Shown piece after piece: positions 24,309 to 33,734 of a stretch of DNA of 64,000 nt. Made by a program: the position numbers and the translations under genes. The notes beneath the pieces were generated by a model. It was not told where the DNA came from. It saw nothing but the letters and a program-made list of their open reading frames with translations, and did not search any database. The DNA comes from Clostridia bacterium (lineage in GTDB: Bacteria > Bacillota > Clostridia > Christensenellales > Aristaeellaceae). The first letter of the stretch is position 1. Every line of letters starts with the position of its first letter. The stretch covers positions 22,162 through 86,161 of the forward strand of contig JAFYVB010000017.1 in assembly GCA_017549335.1 (NCBI GenBank), given 5' to 3'.

Positions 24309-25217
24309 TTACGCTTCAATGCGATGAATCAGATACCGTCCCGTATCGGCAATGAGCTTGATGCAGGTCTTGGCCAGTTCGGGCGGGAAGACCTTGAGCA
24401 CGCGGAAGGTCTCAAAGCTGAAGCTGCCCTGATAGCCGATGTCCTTCATGCCCTGAATGAAATCCTCCCAGTTGATATTGCCCATGTAGGGGCACAAATG
24501 CTGGTCGGTCACGCCCATGTTATCATGCACGTGCAGCACCTTGATGCGCTTGCCCATGGTCACCAGCGCATGGTACATATTACCCCGGGTAATGTTCACA
24601 TGCCCCGTGTCAAAGCAGAAGCCAAACAGTTCCTCGCCCGCGATCTCATTCAGTTCGTCCACCCAGCGCGCCGCCACGTCAAACTCAGAGCAGGCAGAAG
24701 CCATATACATACGATCATCATTGGCATGGAACATATTTTCCGTGCAGCAGATCACGCCGTACTGCTTGAGGGTGGGGATCAGATCGGTATAGAATTTTTT
24801 GTTCAGTTCCCACTCTTCCTTGGGCGACAGACGCTCCGACGCCTTGGTGGGATGCAGCGGATGGATGACGCAATATTTGCAGCCCAGATAAGCCGTCAGC
24901 GCAATGGCTTTTTTCGTTACTTCGGTCATGCGGGGAAGAATATCAAGCCCCGGCAGCCAGCAAGGGAAGGGCGCATGGGTCTGGCCGATGGCAACGCCGT
25001 GCTTTTTCGCCGCGGCGATAATGGGATCAAGCTCTTTATACATGACCTCCAGCGGCTCATCGATCATGGTATGCTCACCCGAGCGGATCTGATCGCCGCT
25101 GATCCACAGCGAAAAGCCGAAATCCACCTGATCGGCGCCCGCTTCGTGCATACAGGCAAAGGCCTCGTCATATCCCAGATAATTCTGCAGCGGAGACAGC
25201 TGAATGCAAAGCTTCAT
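24309..25217 (-). CDS. Sugar phosphate isomerase/epimerase-like TIM-barrel protein
   Basis: A 302-residue protein of the xylose-isomerase-like/AP-endonuclease-2 TIM barrel superfamily. Supporting stretches are MKLCIQLSPLQNYLGYDEAF at the start, GQTHAPFP near 78, CVIHPLHP near 118, CCTENMF near 152, GFCFDTGHVNI near 198, and KVLHVHDNMG. These supply the Glu/His/Asp metal ligands of the family. It is cytoplasmic and probably acts on a sugar or inositol-type substrate. It is last in an operon with ybaK (19-base gap). Confidence 0.85.
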   Translation of the reverse strand: MKLCIQLSPLQNYLGYDEAFACMHEAGADQVDFGFSLWISGDQIRSGEHTMIDEPLEVMYKELDPIIAAAKKHGVAIGQTHAPFPCWLPGLDILPRMTEVTKKAIALTAYLGCKYCVIHPLHPTKASERLSPKEEWELNKKFYTDLIPTLKQYGVICCTENMFHANDDRMYMASACSEFDVAARWVDELNEIAGEELFGFCFDTGHVNITRGNMYHALVTMGKRIKVLHVHDNMGVTDQHLCPYMGNINWEDFIQGMKDIGYQGSFSFETFRVLKVFPPELAKTCIKLIADTGRYLIHRIEA

Positions 25218-25236
25218 TTTTAATTCCTCCTGTAAT

Positions 25237-25710
25237 TTAATCCGTCAGATCGGCGTACGCGCCGTCTGTCATTCTCAAAATCGCTTCGGGATCCACTTCC
25301 ATCTGAAAGCCCCTTCTGCCGGCGCTGACACAGATCGTATCAAACAGCTGCGCCGTTTCGTGCAGGAAGGTGGGAAACAGCTTTTTCATGCCCAGCGGCG
25401 AGCAGCCGCCGTGAATATAGCCCGTCAGGGGCAAAAGCTCCTTCTGCGGAATCATGACGATGCTTTTTTCCTTGGCCGCACGGGCTGCCTTTTTGAGATT
25501 GAGCGTGCAGTTGACCGGCACGATGAAAACATAATTTTTACGGCTGGGCGCCACCGTCACCAGCGTTTTAAACACCTTATCCGCTTCCTGATGCAGCAGC
25601 GCCGCAACACTTTCGCCGTCGGTGGTGTCGGGATCATAGGTATGGGTGATGTACGTTTCGCCGCTTGCGTCCATCAGCCGCAGCGCGTTGGTTTTATCCT
25701 GAGGCTTCAT
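25237..25710 (-). CDS. ybaK: Cys-tRNA(Pro)/Cys-tRNA(Cys) deacylase, YbaK/EbsC family
   Basis: A 157-residue editing-domain protein. It shows the conserved Lys of the active site in EADKVFKTLVT near 45, FIVPVNCTLNLKKAARA near 68, and the GYIHGGCSPLGMKK loop near 100. It hydrolyses mischarged Cys-tRNA(Pro). Its ATG overlaps the nucleoside hydrolase stop as ATGA at 25707-25710. Confidence 0.9.
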   Translation of the reverse strand: MKPQDKTNALRLMDASGETYITHTYDPDTTDGESVAALLHQEADKVFKTLVTVAPSRKNYVFIVPVNCTLNLKKAARAAKEKSIVMIPQKELLPLTGYIHGGCSPLGMKKLFPTFLHETAQLFDTICVSAGRRGFQMEVDPEAILRMTDGAYADLTD

Positions 25711-26636
25711 CGCACGTCCTCACCCGTCAGACGGCTGACAAGATCACGCAGCAGCAAATCGCGGCGGATATAGTACACATATTTACACAGCGGCATTTGA
25801 GGATTCTCGCCCCACAGGTTGTCATATTCCGGCACAGGACGGGGCATCACGCGGTCATAAAGCATTTCACCCTTTTCATCCAATAGCCACGCCACCGCCG
25901 TCACATCCCAGATCACCCGCGTCCACGGCTTGCCCTTGGCATAGCTTTCGGCCTCGCGTATCGTATTTTTCGCCAGATAATCGCACAGCTTGCCGCGCCC
26001 CGCAAACCACGTTTCCAGCTCGGGAGCGGAAAGCGCAAAGCCGGACACCACGCCCTGACAGGGCAGCATCACCAGCGGCACGCCGGAAGCAAACACCACC
26101 CGCGCTGCGGCAATATCCTGATAGAGATTGAACTCCCGGTTATCCTTATAATGCAGCGCATGACCGCCCAGCCAGATGACCACCGCTTTTTCGGCGATCT
26201 CGGGCCGCATCAAGATAGCGGAAGCCACGTTGGTAATGGCGCCGATGGCGATCACATACAAGGGCTTGTCCGAAGTATGCTCCATGGCCAGATGGGCGAT
26301 CCTGCGGGCGGCGGGAGAATCCACCGGCGTTTTTTCATCGGGCAGGAAGGTTTCCGAGCCTTTGAAAACAAGGGGCATCAGATCCTTTCTGTCCATGAGC
26401 GACAGCAGATTTTCGATCTCCCCGTAGCTCAGCTCCATGCCGATGGCAGGGGTCGCAGCCTTTTTATTCAGGAAAGGCGCCGCCGTGATGGCCATCACTT
26501 TCAGCTTTTCAGGCGCACTGAGCATATAAGCCAGCGCAAACTGATCGTCGATCTCGTTATAGGTATCGGTGTCCAACAGCACGTCCACCCGTCCTGAGGG
26601 GCGCTCCAGCATGCGCAAGCGTTCATATTCTTTCAT
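25707..26636 (-). CDS. Nucleoside hydrolase family protein
   Basis: A 309-residue protein with the IUNH calcium-site motif DTDTYNEIDDQFAL at residue 22, a GAITNVASAI stretch near 145, and WLGGHAL near 165. Nucleoside hydrolases cleave ribonucleosides to base and ribose. The Asp positions are kept, but the motif DTDxxxEIDD differs from the classical DxDxGxDD in spacing residues, so substrate preference is open. The ATG at 26636 was chosen for AAGGCGG upstream and removal of a basic N-terminal tail. It is first in a three-gene operon. Confidence 0.85.
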   Translation of the reverse strand: MKEYERLRMLERPSGRVDVLLDTDTYNEIDDQFALAYMLSAPEKLKVMAITAAPFLNKKAATPAIGMELSYGEIENLLSLMDRKDLMPLVFKGSETFLPDEKTPVDSPAARRIAHLAMEHTSDKPLYVIAIGAITNVASAILMRPEIAEKAVVIWLGGHALHYKDNREFNLYQDIAAARVVFASGVPLVMLPCQGVVSGFALSAPELETWFAGRGKLCDYLAKNTIREAESYAKGKPWTRVIWDVTAVAWLLDEKGEMLYDRVMPRPVPEYDNLWGENPQMPLCKYVYYIRRDLLLRDLVSRLTGEDVR

Positions 26637-26673
26637 CTTAACGTACCGCCTTGCAGTATTGATCTTTATGTAC

Positions 26674-26702
26674 AGTATAGCAACGGACGAACTGTTTTTC
26701 AA
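26674..26702 (-). promoter_or_regulatory. Promoter of the nucleoside hydrolase operon
   Basis: On the minus strand TTGAAA and TATACT lie 17 bases apart, 38 bases upstream of the start at 26636. Confidence 0.7.
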
Positions 26703-26785
26703 TCGTTTTTTCGGTCTTTCCTGTGTTTTCTTTCGCCGCTGCCCGTGATACAATAGAGATGTTCAAACGAAAGGAACTTAAGCAA

Positions 26786-27571
26786 ATGATCATTGATGTG
26801 CATGCTCACATTTTCCCGCTGAAGCTGGCAGAGCGCGCCGCCGAAAACATCGGCGCGTTCTACGATATCAAAATGGCTCATCCCGGCAGCGTTCCCGCAC
26901 TGATTGACGCCATGGATCGCGGCGGCGTCGATAAGGCGCTGGTGCATTCCGTAGCCATGTCCAAATCACAGGTCACCGTCATCAACGATTTTATCCACGG
27001 TGAGGTTACCGCAAGCGGCGGCAGATTGTTTGGCTTTGCCACGCTGCATCCCGATATGGAAAACGCCTGTGACGAGGTGACCCGCGCCCTGAATATGGGG
27101 CTCAAGGGTGTAAAGATCCACAGCGATATGCAGCGCGTGAGCCTGCTGGATCAGCGCATGAACGCCCTATACGAAGCCTGCGAGGGCCGCTGTCCCATGC
27201 TGCTGCACATGGGCGATCGCCGTTATGAATACGATAATCCCGGGATGATCCCCCAAATCCTCAAGCGTTTCCCCCGGCTTCAGCTGATCTGCGCCCACAT
27301 GGGCGGATACTCCGAGTGGGACAACGCACGGGAATATCTGAAGAATGAAAACGTGCTCTTTGACTGCTCCAGCACCTCCTTCGCGCTGGGGGCTGAGGGC
27401 TTAAAGGATATCATCCGCTATTTCGGCGTCGACCGGGTGATGTTCGGCAGCGATTTCCCCATGTGGGATCCCGGCAAGGAAGCAGCGCTCGTCCGCTCGC
27501 TGAACCTCGGAACGGAAGCTACCGAAAAAATCTTTTACAAAAACGCACAAACCCATCTGGGAATCAAATAA
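26786..27571 (+). CDS. Amidohydrolase-family TIM-barrel hydrolase
   Basis: A 261-residue metal hydrolase of the amidohydrolase-2 type. Visible motifs are IIDVHAHIFP at the start, VKIHSDM near 112, LLHMGDRRYEYDNPG near 142, ICAHMGGYSEW near 170, and the catalytic Asp in MFGSDFPMWDP near 225. Relatives include ACMSD-like decarboxylases and lactone hydrolases, so the reaction is uncertain. The ATG at 26786 follows AAAGGAAC. It is divergent from the nucleoside hydrolase operon; a TACAAT at 26749-26754 is a plausible -10. Confidence 0.85.
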   Translation: MIIDVHAHIFPLKLAERAAENIGAFYDIKMAHPGSVPALIDAMDRGGVDKALVHSVAMSKSQVTVINDFIHGEVTASGGRLFGFATLHPDMENACDEVTRALNMGLKGVKIHSDMQRVSLLDQRMNALYEACEGRCPMLLHMGDRRYEYDNPGMIPQILKRFPRLQLICAHMGGYSEWDNAREYLKNENVLFDCSSTSFALGAEGLKDIIRYFGVDRVMFGSDFPMWDPGKEAALVRSLNLGTEATEKIFYKNAQTHLGIK

Positions 27572-27576
27572 ACCAC

Positions 27577-27607
27577 AGCGGTCTTGGAAAACCAAGGCCG
27601 CTTTTTT
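27577..27607 (+). terminator. Terminator of the amidohydrolase gene
   Basis: GCGGTCTTGG pairs with CCAAGGCCGC around an AAAA loop and is followed by TTTTTT. Confidence 0.9.
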
Positions 27608-27612
27608 GCGCA

Positions 27613-27643
27613 CAAAAAGCCCCCTCCGTGTGGAGGGGGCCCG
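27613..27643 (-). terminator. Terminator of the sugar ABC importer operon
   Basis: On the minus strand GCCCCCTCC pairs with GGAGGGGGC around ACAC, followed by TTTTTGTG. It stands 18 bases beyond the solute-binding protein stop. Confidence 0.9.
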
Positions 27644-27660
27644 TAATTCAGTTGTAAGAA

Positions 27661-29139
27661 TTACTTGGCGATGTTCTGAGCCTGCAGCTGCTCTTCGCAG
27701 ATGTCCAGCCAGGTCTGGAAATCATACGCATCATACAGTTCCTTGATGAAGGCGTCGTATTCTTCCAGAGCACGCTCGCCCTTGATGAACTTGATCATTT
27801 CTTCGTTGACATAGGCATCCAGGTCAGCCAGGTTGTAATCTTCGGGGCAGACCACGTTGCCGTTGTAAACGATCAGCTTGGGAGTGGCCAGACCGAAGGC
27901 GATGGCTTCCTTGGCTTCCGGGAACTTACCCTTGAGATATACGGCATCGTCACGTCCCAGAATCTGATAGGCATGTACGAAGTTGGCTTCGCCATTTCGA
28001 CTAGTCAGTGCAACTTCGTGATTTTCATCGTACACCCAGTGCACATTCTCCTGGCCCTGATAAACCAGCATCATGCCTTCATCGGTGCAGAAGTAGCGCA
28101 GAACCTTCCAGATGGCTTCGATTTCTTCTTCGGTGCAGGCTTCGTTGATAACGAACTTCGCGCCGGTGTACTTTTCATACTCAGCAATCGCATAGACGGG
28201 GTCGCCGCCCTTGCCATCGGTCAGAGCGCCGATCCAGCCGTACTGGGCATCGGGCTTAACAGCCTTATACTGTTCGACGTACTTGGCCTTGAGGATGTTG
28301 GACCAGGGCATCGCGGCAACGCCAACGTTGCAGGCAACTACATTGGCCTTCACATTGGAGTCGCCAGTAAAAACTTCCGCGTCTACCAGACCGTCAGCCC
28401 AGAACTTGCGAACCCATTCCAGCGCTTCCTTCATACGGGGAGCCAGCAGGGTATTGGAAGCCTTGCCTTCCGCATCCAGAATGACCTTGTTGCCAAGGAA
28501 CACGCCGAAGGGAGCGGTGATGGCGGTGAAGCCGTTGTTCTTGGTCCAGCCGGTGAAGGGGATGGTGTTGTCCTGACCATCTTCATTCACGTCGATGGCC
28601 TTCAGCGCCTTGCAGTAGTCATACAGCTCGGGCACGGTGGTGGGGGTGGTCAGGTTGTACTTCTGGTTAATGTCTTCGCGGACCAGAATCAGGTAGTAGT
28701 AGTCAGAGATGGCCTTGGCAGCGGGGATGCCGTACTGCACGCCGTCATAATACAAGGAAGGAATGTCGGTGTCATAGCCGTATCTTTCATAAGCGACTTT
28801 CAGATCATCGGCGTAGTCGGTCAGGGGCAGCAGCATTTCCTGAGAAGCGTAGGTCACCAGGTTGGTGGCGGACTTCATGGAAGCCATATGCCATTCTTCC
28901 TCGCCCATGATGCGGGCGTTCAGAGCTACGTCATACTCGTCCAGATAGATCACTTCGAAGGCAACGCCGGTGCGATCCAGAATCTGCTGGTACACATAGT
29001 TGCTCTCCAGATCAGCGGGGAAACCGTTGGCGTTGGTGTCGGTGTAGCACACGATGCGGATGGGCTCTTCAGCCTGCGCGAAAGCAGCCATGCTCAGCAC
29101 CATCATGATCGCCAGCATAAGGGTTACGATGCGTTTCAT
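27661..29139 (-). CDS. Extracellular solute-binding protein of a carbohydrate ABC importer
   Basis: A 492-residue family-1 binding protein (LplA/YtcQ-like), with ANGFPADLESNYVYQQI, EVIYLDEYDVALNARI, the YYLILVREDINQKY hinge region and a C-terminal EEYDAFIKELY. The signal peptide ends AAFAQAEEP without a lipobox Cys, so it looks secreted rather than lipid-anchored, which is unusual for a Gram-positive binding protein. It follows two LplB/LplC-type permease genes in the same operon. No ATPase gene is present; such systems usually share a housekeeping MsmX-like ATPase encoded elsewhere. Confidence 0.9.
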   Translation of the reverse strand: MKRIVTLMLAIMMVLSMAAFAQAEEPIRIVCYTDTNANGFPADLESNYVYQQILDRTGVAFEVIYLDEYDVALNARIMGEEEWHMASMKSATNLVTYASQEMLLPLTDYADDLKVAYERYGYDTDIPSLYYDGVQYGIPAAKAISDYYYLILVREDINQKYNLTTPTTVPELYDYCKALKAIDVNEDGQDNTIPFTGWTKNNGFTAITAPFGVFLGNKVILDAEGKASNTLLAPRMKEALEWVRKFWADGLVDAEVFTGDSNVKANVVACNVGVAAMPWSNILKAKYVEQYKAVKPDAQYGWIGALTDGKGGDPVYAIAEYEKYTGAKFVINEACTEEEIEAIWKVLRYFCTDEGMMLVYQGQENVHWVYDENHEVALTSRNGEANFVHAYQILGRDDAVYLKGKFPEAKEAIAFGLATPKLIVYNGNVVCPEDYNLADLDAYVNEEMIKFIKGERALEEYDAFIKELYDAYDFQTWLDICEEQLQAQNIAK

Positions 29140-29194
29140 GTTTGGGTCCTCCTTAAATTATTTTAATATGCGCACTTGGCATATTAGGAACCGA

Positions 29195-30052
29195 TTAACC
29201 TTTGACGGCGCCGGCCAGCGTACCCTTGACAAAGTACTTCTGGATAAAGGGATAGATGATGACGATAGGGGCGGTGGCGAAGCACACAGCCGCCATGCGC
29301 AGCGTTTCGGCGGGCACAACGTCTTCTGCGTTGTAGTCCATGTTGGCCGATTTGAGCATACGGCGCAGGATGACCTGCATGGGACGCAGCTCGGCGTCGG
29401 TGATGTACAGAACGGCGACCATGTAAGCGTTCCAGTGGGTCACGGCGTAGTACATGCCGATGGTCATCATAATAGGAAGGGACATGGGCATTACGATGCG
29501 CAGCAGCACGCCGAACTCGGTGGCGCCGTCGATGCGTGCAGCCTCGAACAGTTCCTCGGGCAGACCTTCAAAGAACGCCTTCATAACGATCAGGTTATAC
29601 ACCGTGATCAGGCTGGGAAGGATCATGGCCCAGATGGTGTTCATCACGCCCGTGGCCTTTACGATCAGGAAGGTGGGAATGGTGCCGGCGGAGAACAGCA
29701 TGGTGAAGATGATCAGCTTGGTCACCAGCTTGCTGCCGGGCATCTGACGGCGGCTCAAAGGATAGGCTGTCAGGGTGGTGGCGATCAGGTTCAGGATGGT
29801 ACCGATGACCGTGACCTGCACGGTGATCCACAAACCGCCCAGCAGCAGACCGTCGGAGAGCATTTCCTTATAGGCGGTCATCGTCACTTTGGTGGGGATC
29901 AGCACGAAGCCGCCGCGCTTGATCAGCTCCTCATAGGGCGTAAAGGACATGGATACAACGAACATAACGGGAATGAGCGTAATCAGCAATACGAACAGCA
30001 GGATGCCGTATACCAGCGCGTCAAACGCGCGGTCATTCTTCGATCTTACCAT
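29195..30052 (-). CDS. Carbohydrate ABC importer permease, LplC-type
   Basis: A 285-residue inner-membrane permease with six hydrophobic helices and the MalG/LplC EAA loop (ELFEAARIDGATEFGVLLRIVMP) near residue 185. The ATG at 30052 follows GGGAGG; a GTG five codons upstream lies inside that ribosome site and was rejected. The start overlaps the preceding permease gene by seven bases. It forms the translocation pore with the LplB-type partner. Confidence 0.92.
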   Translation of the reverse strand: MVRSKNDRAFDALVYGILLFVLLITLIPVMFVVSMSFTPYEELIKRGGFVLIPTKVTMTAYKEMLSDGLLLGGLWITVQVTVIGTILNLIATTLTAYPLSRRQMPGSKLVTKLIIFTMLFSAGTIPTFLIVKATGVMNTIWAMILPSLITVYNLIVMKAFFEGLPEELFEAARIDGATEFGVLLRIVMPMSLPIMMTIGMYYAVTHWNAYMVAVLYITDAELRPMQVILRRMLKSANMDYNAEDVVPAETLRMAAVCFATAPIVIIYPFIQKYFVKGTLAGAVKG

Positions 30053-30996
30053 ATAGAAGCCTCCCACTTTCTGGACAACGCATTGGTAGCGAGTACCAAG
30101 GTGGTGCTGAGCACGGATTTCATCAGGCCGACGGCTGTCGCCAGCGAATAGTTGCTCTTACCGATACCCTGCGTATACACCCAGGTATCGATGATCTCGC
30201 CGGAGGAACGAACTTCGTCGGTCAGGAATACGTACACATGGTTGAAGCCTGCATCCAGAATCGTACCCACCTTGAGGATCAGCAGAACCACGAAGATCTT
30301 GCGGATGCCGGGCAGGGTGATATGCCAGATCTGACGGAAGCGGCCGCAGCCGTCCACCGTGGCGGCCTCATACAGGGAGGTATCAATGCCCATGATGGCA
30401 GCCAAATACGTGATGGCGCCCCAGCCCAGACCCTTCCACAGGTCCGTGCCGATGATAACGCCCTGGAAATACTCGTTGGAGTTCAGGAAAGGAATGGCCT
30501 GACCGCCCAGCTTCTTGATCACGTCGTTGACAACGCCGCGGTTGACCGACAGCATGGCGGTGGCCACGCCGTACACAACAACCCAAGAGAGGAAGTGGGG
30601 CAGATAGGAAACGGTCTGCACAATGCGGGCGAAGCCGCGCTTGCGGCACTCGGAAACAGCCAGCGCAAAGATCAGCGAGGGGAACATACCCACAAAGAGC
30701 TTCCACAGACTGATGGAGATGGTGTTGGCAATGATGTTACGGTTTGCCGGGCTTTTGAAGAACTGCTGGAAGTACTTATACCACGGATCCACCCAGGGGC
30801 TGCCCCAAATACCCTTTTTGATCTTGAAGTTCTTAAACGCCAGTACAAGACCGCCCATGGGCGCATACTTATACACCGCGAAGAAGACGATGCCGGGAAT
30901 CAGCATCAGATACAGCGGCCACCAGCGCAGAAGCGTGCGCTTGATGCGCTCGCCCAGCGGGAGACGGCTGTACGCCAAATCACGTGTGGTACTCAT
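30046..30996 (-). CDS. Carbohydrate ABC importer permease, LplB-type
   Basis: A 316-residue MalF/LplB-like permease. It has the cytoplasmic N-terminus and first helix (WWPLYLMLIPGIVFFAVYKY), the family-typical YAPMGGLVLAFKNFKIKKGI, and the EAA loop LYEAATVDGCGRFRQIWHITLPG near 225. The ATG at 30996 with AGGAGG upstream was preferred to a longer frame. It is first in the importer operon. Confidence 0.92.
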   Translation of the reverse strand: MSTTRDLAYSRLPLGERIKRTLLRWWPLYLMLIPGIVFFAVYKYAPMGGLVLAFKNFKIKKGIWGSPWVDPWYKYFQQFFKSPANRNIIANTISISLWKLFVGMFPSLIFALAVSECRKRGFARIVQTVSYLPHFLSWVVVYGVATAMLSVNRGVVNDVIKKLGGQAIPFLNSNEYFQGVIIGTDLWKGLGWGAITYLAAIMGIDTSLYEAATVDGCGRFRQIWHITLPGIRKIFVVLLILKVGTILDAGFNHVYVFLTDEVRSSGEIIDTWVYTQGIGKSNYSLATAVGLMKSVLSTTLVLATNALSRKWEASIW

Positions 30997-31141
30997 GTGT
31001 TCCTCCTCAGTTCCGACAGCCAATATAATACAACAGACCCGTATATTGGGTAATACAACGGGTAAAACGAAACGCAAACGGGATTCAAACGAAGGGCCAA
31101 TTCGGCTGTCCGGCAGCAATGAATGATTTATCTATGCTTTT

Positions 31142-31170
31142 AGTATAAGCATGTACGAACATATTGTCAA
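31142..31170 (-). promoter_or_regulatory. Promoter of the sugar importer operon with GntR-like operator in its spacer
   Basis: On the minus strand TTGACA and TATACT are 17 bases apart. The spacer holds the palindrome ATGTaCGaACAT (31151-31162). The same ATGT-N-CG-N-ACAT form recurs at 33930-33941, and a GntR-family gene lies between the two sites, so repression by that protein is the natural reading. Confidence 0.8.
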
Positions 31171-31223
31171 GGGGAAATTTATCCATGCCGTCAAAAACAA
31201 AGACGTTTTATGCAATGTGCCGG

Positions 31224-31940
31224 TCAAACGGTAATGCGCAGTGCGAAATCGTTTTTGTCAATGGGATAGAGGCTGGAAGAGTATTCCAGCGGCTTTTTGT
31301 TCTGATCCCAGGATACCGAGGTAATGAGAATGGCAAGCGATCCCGTGGGCACGCCCATCATGTGGCTCTCGCGGTCGGTCAGCACCCGCGCCGTGAGATT
31401 CTTTTCAAAGGTGCGGCGGGTGTAGCCTCTCTCCAGCAAAACGGAATACAGCGGGGATTTTTCAAGATCGGCGTCCTGCATCAGATCAAAGAATTTCCCC
31501 GCAAAATGGGAAGTGGTCAAAACCATCGGCCCCTGCTCAAAGTTATCCTTTACATAACGCAGACGGGTGATCTTCAGCAGCCTTTCGTTTTCGGGCAGAT
31601 GCAACGCGGCGTTGATCTCCGGCACGCCGGGAACGGTGCAGAAGGTCAGCAGCTCCGTACAGGGCGTAAGGCCTCTGCCCTCCAGCTCCTGAGCAAAGCT
31701 GGTGATGAACAGCGACGAGCTTTCCAGCTTCTGTTTGCCCGTCACGTAAGAGCCCATCCCCTTCACGCGGGTGAGGGCGCCGGCATCCACCAGATGGGAC
31801 ATGGCCATGCGGATGGTGGAGCGGGACACGTCATACATCGTGCACAGATCCACCTCGCGGGGGATCATTTCTCCCGCTGCCCACTCGCCGGTGCGGATCT
31901 TTTCCTGCATGGATTTAAGGACTTTATCGTAAAGCGGCAT
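31224..31940 (-). CDS. GntR-family regulator, HutC/UTRA type
   Basis: A 238-residue regulator. The N-terminal winged helix (residues 5-70: WAAGEMIPREVDLCTMYDVS then RSTIRMAMSHLVDAGALTRV) is followed by a UTRA ligand domain (about 85-235, ending GSLAILITSVSWDQNKKPLEYS). UTRA domains usually sense sugar phosphates or related metabolites. It is cotranscribed with the phosphoesterase gene (27-base gap). Palindromes at 31151-31162 and 33930-33941 flank this unit on both sides and are likely its operators. Confidence 0.92.
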   Translation of the reverse strand: MPLYDKVLKSMQEKIRTGEWAAGEMIPREVDLCTMYDVSRSTIRMAMSHLVDAGALTRVKGMGSYVTGKQKLESSSLFITSFAQELEGRGLTPCTELLTFCTVPGVPEINAALHLPENERLLKITRLRYVKDNFEQGPMVLTTSHFAGKFFDLMQDADLEKSPLYSVLLERGYTRRTFEKNLTARVLTDRESHMMGVPTGSLAILITSVSWDQNKKPLEYSSSLYPIDKNDFALRITV

Positions 31941-31967
31941 GGTGTTTTCTCCTTTCGTATGGCTGCG

Positions 31968-33734
31968 TCAGGGCAGCGTGACCAGCTGATCGTAGACGGG
32001 CAGCCAGCGGCGGTTTGCAAAGTCTGCCGCGCGCAGCAGAACGGTGCGGCCGAACAGATAGGCAAAATAACCGCAGTGTCTGACCTCAGCATCCGGCTTG
32101 GATTCATCGTATCCGTAGCCGTATGTGCTATTTTTGAACCCAGGAATATCCAAAACATGATATCCGTCAATGGGGAAGAGCCCTGCCAGTTCGCCCAGGC
32201 CGTGATGCACATGACCGGTGCAGAGCACCACGTCCTTGTACTGACGCATCAGCTCATACAGCTCCTCACCGTGCAGGATCTTGCTGTGGCTCATACAGCC
32301 GCCTTCGGTCTGCTTTTCAAGCAGCGGACCGTGGGAATTGTGGATCACCAGGAACACGGGCTTGCCCTGTCCGCAGTAAGCATTCAGCTTTTCGCGGATC
32401 CAGTCAAGCTGTTCGCGGCCGATCTTGCCGGCAAACTGCCACATCAGCTTGTAGCCCGTAACTTCATAATCGTAATACTGCGCCAGCGTCAGCACATGAT
32501 ATCCGTTGACTTCGCCGTCATAATACATGGTTTTATGATCTTCGCCCACCATGCCGAATTCCCGCAGCCAATCGCACTGACGGCGGGCCAGCGTTTGGGC
32601 GTCGTTATGCAGCGTTTCGTGATTGCCTACCGTCAGGAAGAACGGTTTCCCCTTGAAATTTTCCCGCATGACGTTCCAGAAGCCTTCAAAATCGCACTCG
32701 CGGCCATACTGGGAATAATCGCCGCCGTGGAGCATACCGTCCATGCCCAGTTCGTTTGCCCAGCAAAGGGCATTGCGGAAGGCTTCCGTACGGTGATTTC
32801 CCGCCTCTGCGCAGTGGGTATCGGCCACCACCAGCAGCTTGGCGTCCGGTTTTACCGTATGCAAAAGCATTTCTTCGTATGCTGCCTGCAGCGCCGTCAG
32901 CAGTGCTCCGGGCGCATGACCGAGGGACAGTTTTTCCTCGGTTTCACGGACTTTTTCCAGCAGTTTTTCAGCCGCTTCCCCTTCGAAAACAGGGGTTTTT
33001 TCCAGATTTCTGCTCCTGATTTCATAAGCCAGCGCCCTGACCGCCGCGTCTTCGTATTCCCGGGCTGCATCTTCCGCCGTAACGGCGCCCTCCAGCAGGG
33101 AAAGCTCCGCCAGATCCACCTTGCCAAGGCCGTACAGCCCCTGCGTATCCGCGCCCAGCACGATCTTCTGCGCTCCCAGCGATTGCCCCGCATAGGCCGA
33201 AATATCCGCCGACCGAAGCAGTTTTCCGTCGCAGTAGACGCACAGATCGCCCTTTCTGGCCACCGATACGGCGATCAGGTGCCAAACGTCATCACAGCAC
33301 TGACGCATCCCGCGCAGCTGAATGGGCTCCTGCATTGCATCGGTCTTGAAATTCACGGTAAAATAGGACTGCGGTTGATTGACCTGCAGGCTCAGACCCG
33401 TGGAAAACACGCGGCAGGGATGATTCGTCAGCACAGCGCCGCCGTGCTTTGCCTGCAGGGGCGTGCGCTTGGCCGGATCGATCACGCCTTCTTTGCCGGG
33501 CAGCGCGGCTTCTGAGATGCATACGCCGTTGCAGCCGCAGGCATAGGTGCGCATCCATACCCGCACCGTAAAATCCTCCGCGGGCAGCACCGCATCGGTT
33601 TTGATGTAATCGGAGGCAAATTCCCCCGCAGGATTATGAAATTGCAGGGCTTCTCCGCCCATGGGGCCGGCAACATTCCGGCAGCCTTTTCGCTCGAAAC
33701 AGGTTTCAAACAGCGAACGGATCTCAGCAGACAT
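31968..33734 (-). CDS. Metallophosphoesterase with N-terminal LamG-like domain
   Basis: A 588-residue protein. Residues 1-210 form a concanavalin/LamG-like beta sandwich (FTVRVWMRT, WHLIAVSVARKGDLCVYCDG). The C-terminal half is a calcineurin-type phosphoesterase: LLVVADTHCAE near 287, LHGGDYS near 320, TVGNHETLH near 345, VIHNSHGP and CTGHVHHG. All metal-site motifs are kept. No signal peptide is seen, so it may act in the cytoplasm on imported material. The ATG at 33734 has AAGGAGG upstream; an ATG six codons earlier overlaps that ribosome site. Confidence 0.85.
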   Translation of the reverse strand: MSAEIRSLFETCFERKGCRNVAGPMGGEALQFHNPAGEFASDYIKTDAVLPAEDFTVRVWMRTYACGCNGVCISEAALPGKEGVIDPAKRTPLQAKHGGAVLTNHPCRVFSTGLSLQVNQPQSYFTVNFKTDAMQEPIQLRGMRQCCDDVWHLIAVSVARKGDLCVYCDGKLLRSADISAYAGQSLGAQKIVLGADTQGLYGLGKVDLAELSLLEGAVTAEDAAREYEDAAVRALAYEIRSRNLEKTPVFEGEAAEKLLEKVRETEEKLSLGHAPGALLTALQAAYEEMLLHTVKPDAKLLVVADTHCAEAGNHRTEAFRNALCWANELGMDGMLHGGDYSQYGRECDFEGFWNVMRENFKGKPFFLTVGNHETLHNDAQTLARRQCDWLREFGMVGEDHKTMYYDGEVNGYHVLTLAQYYDYEVTGYKLMWQFAGKIGREQLDWIREKLNAYCGQGKPVFLVIHNSHGPLLEKQTEGGCMSHSKILHGEELYELMRQYKDVVLCTGHVHHGLGELAGLFPIDGYHVLDIPGFKNSTYGYGYDESKPDAEVRHCGYFAYLFGRTVLLRAADFANRRWLPVYDQLVTLP

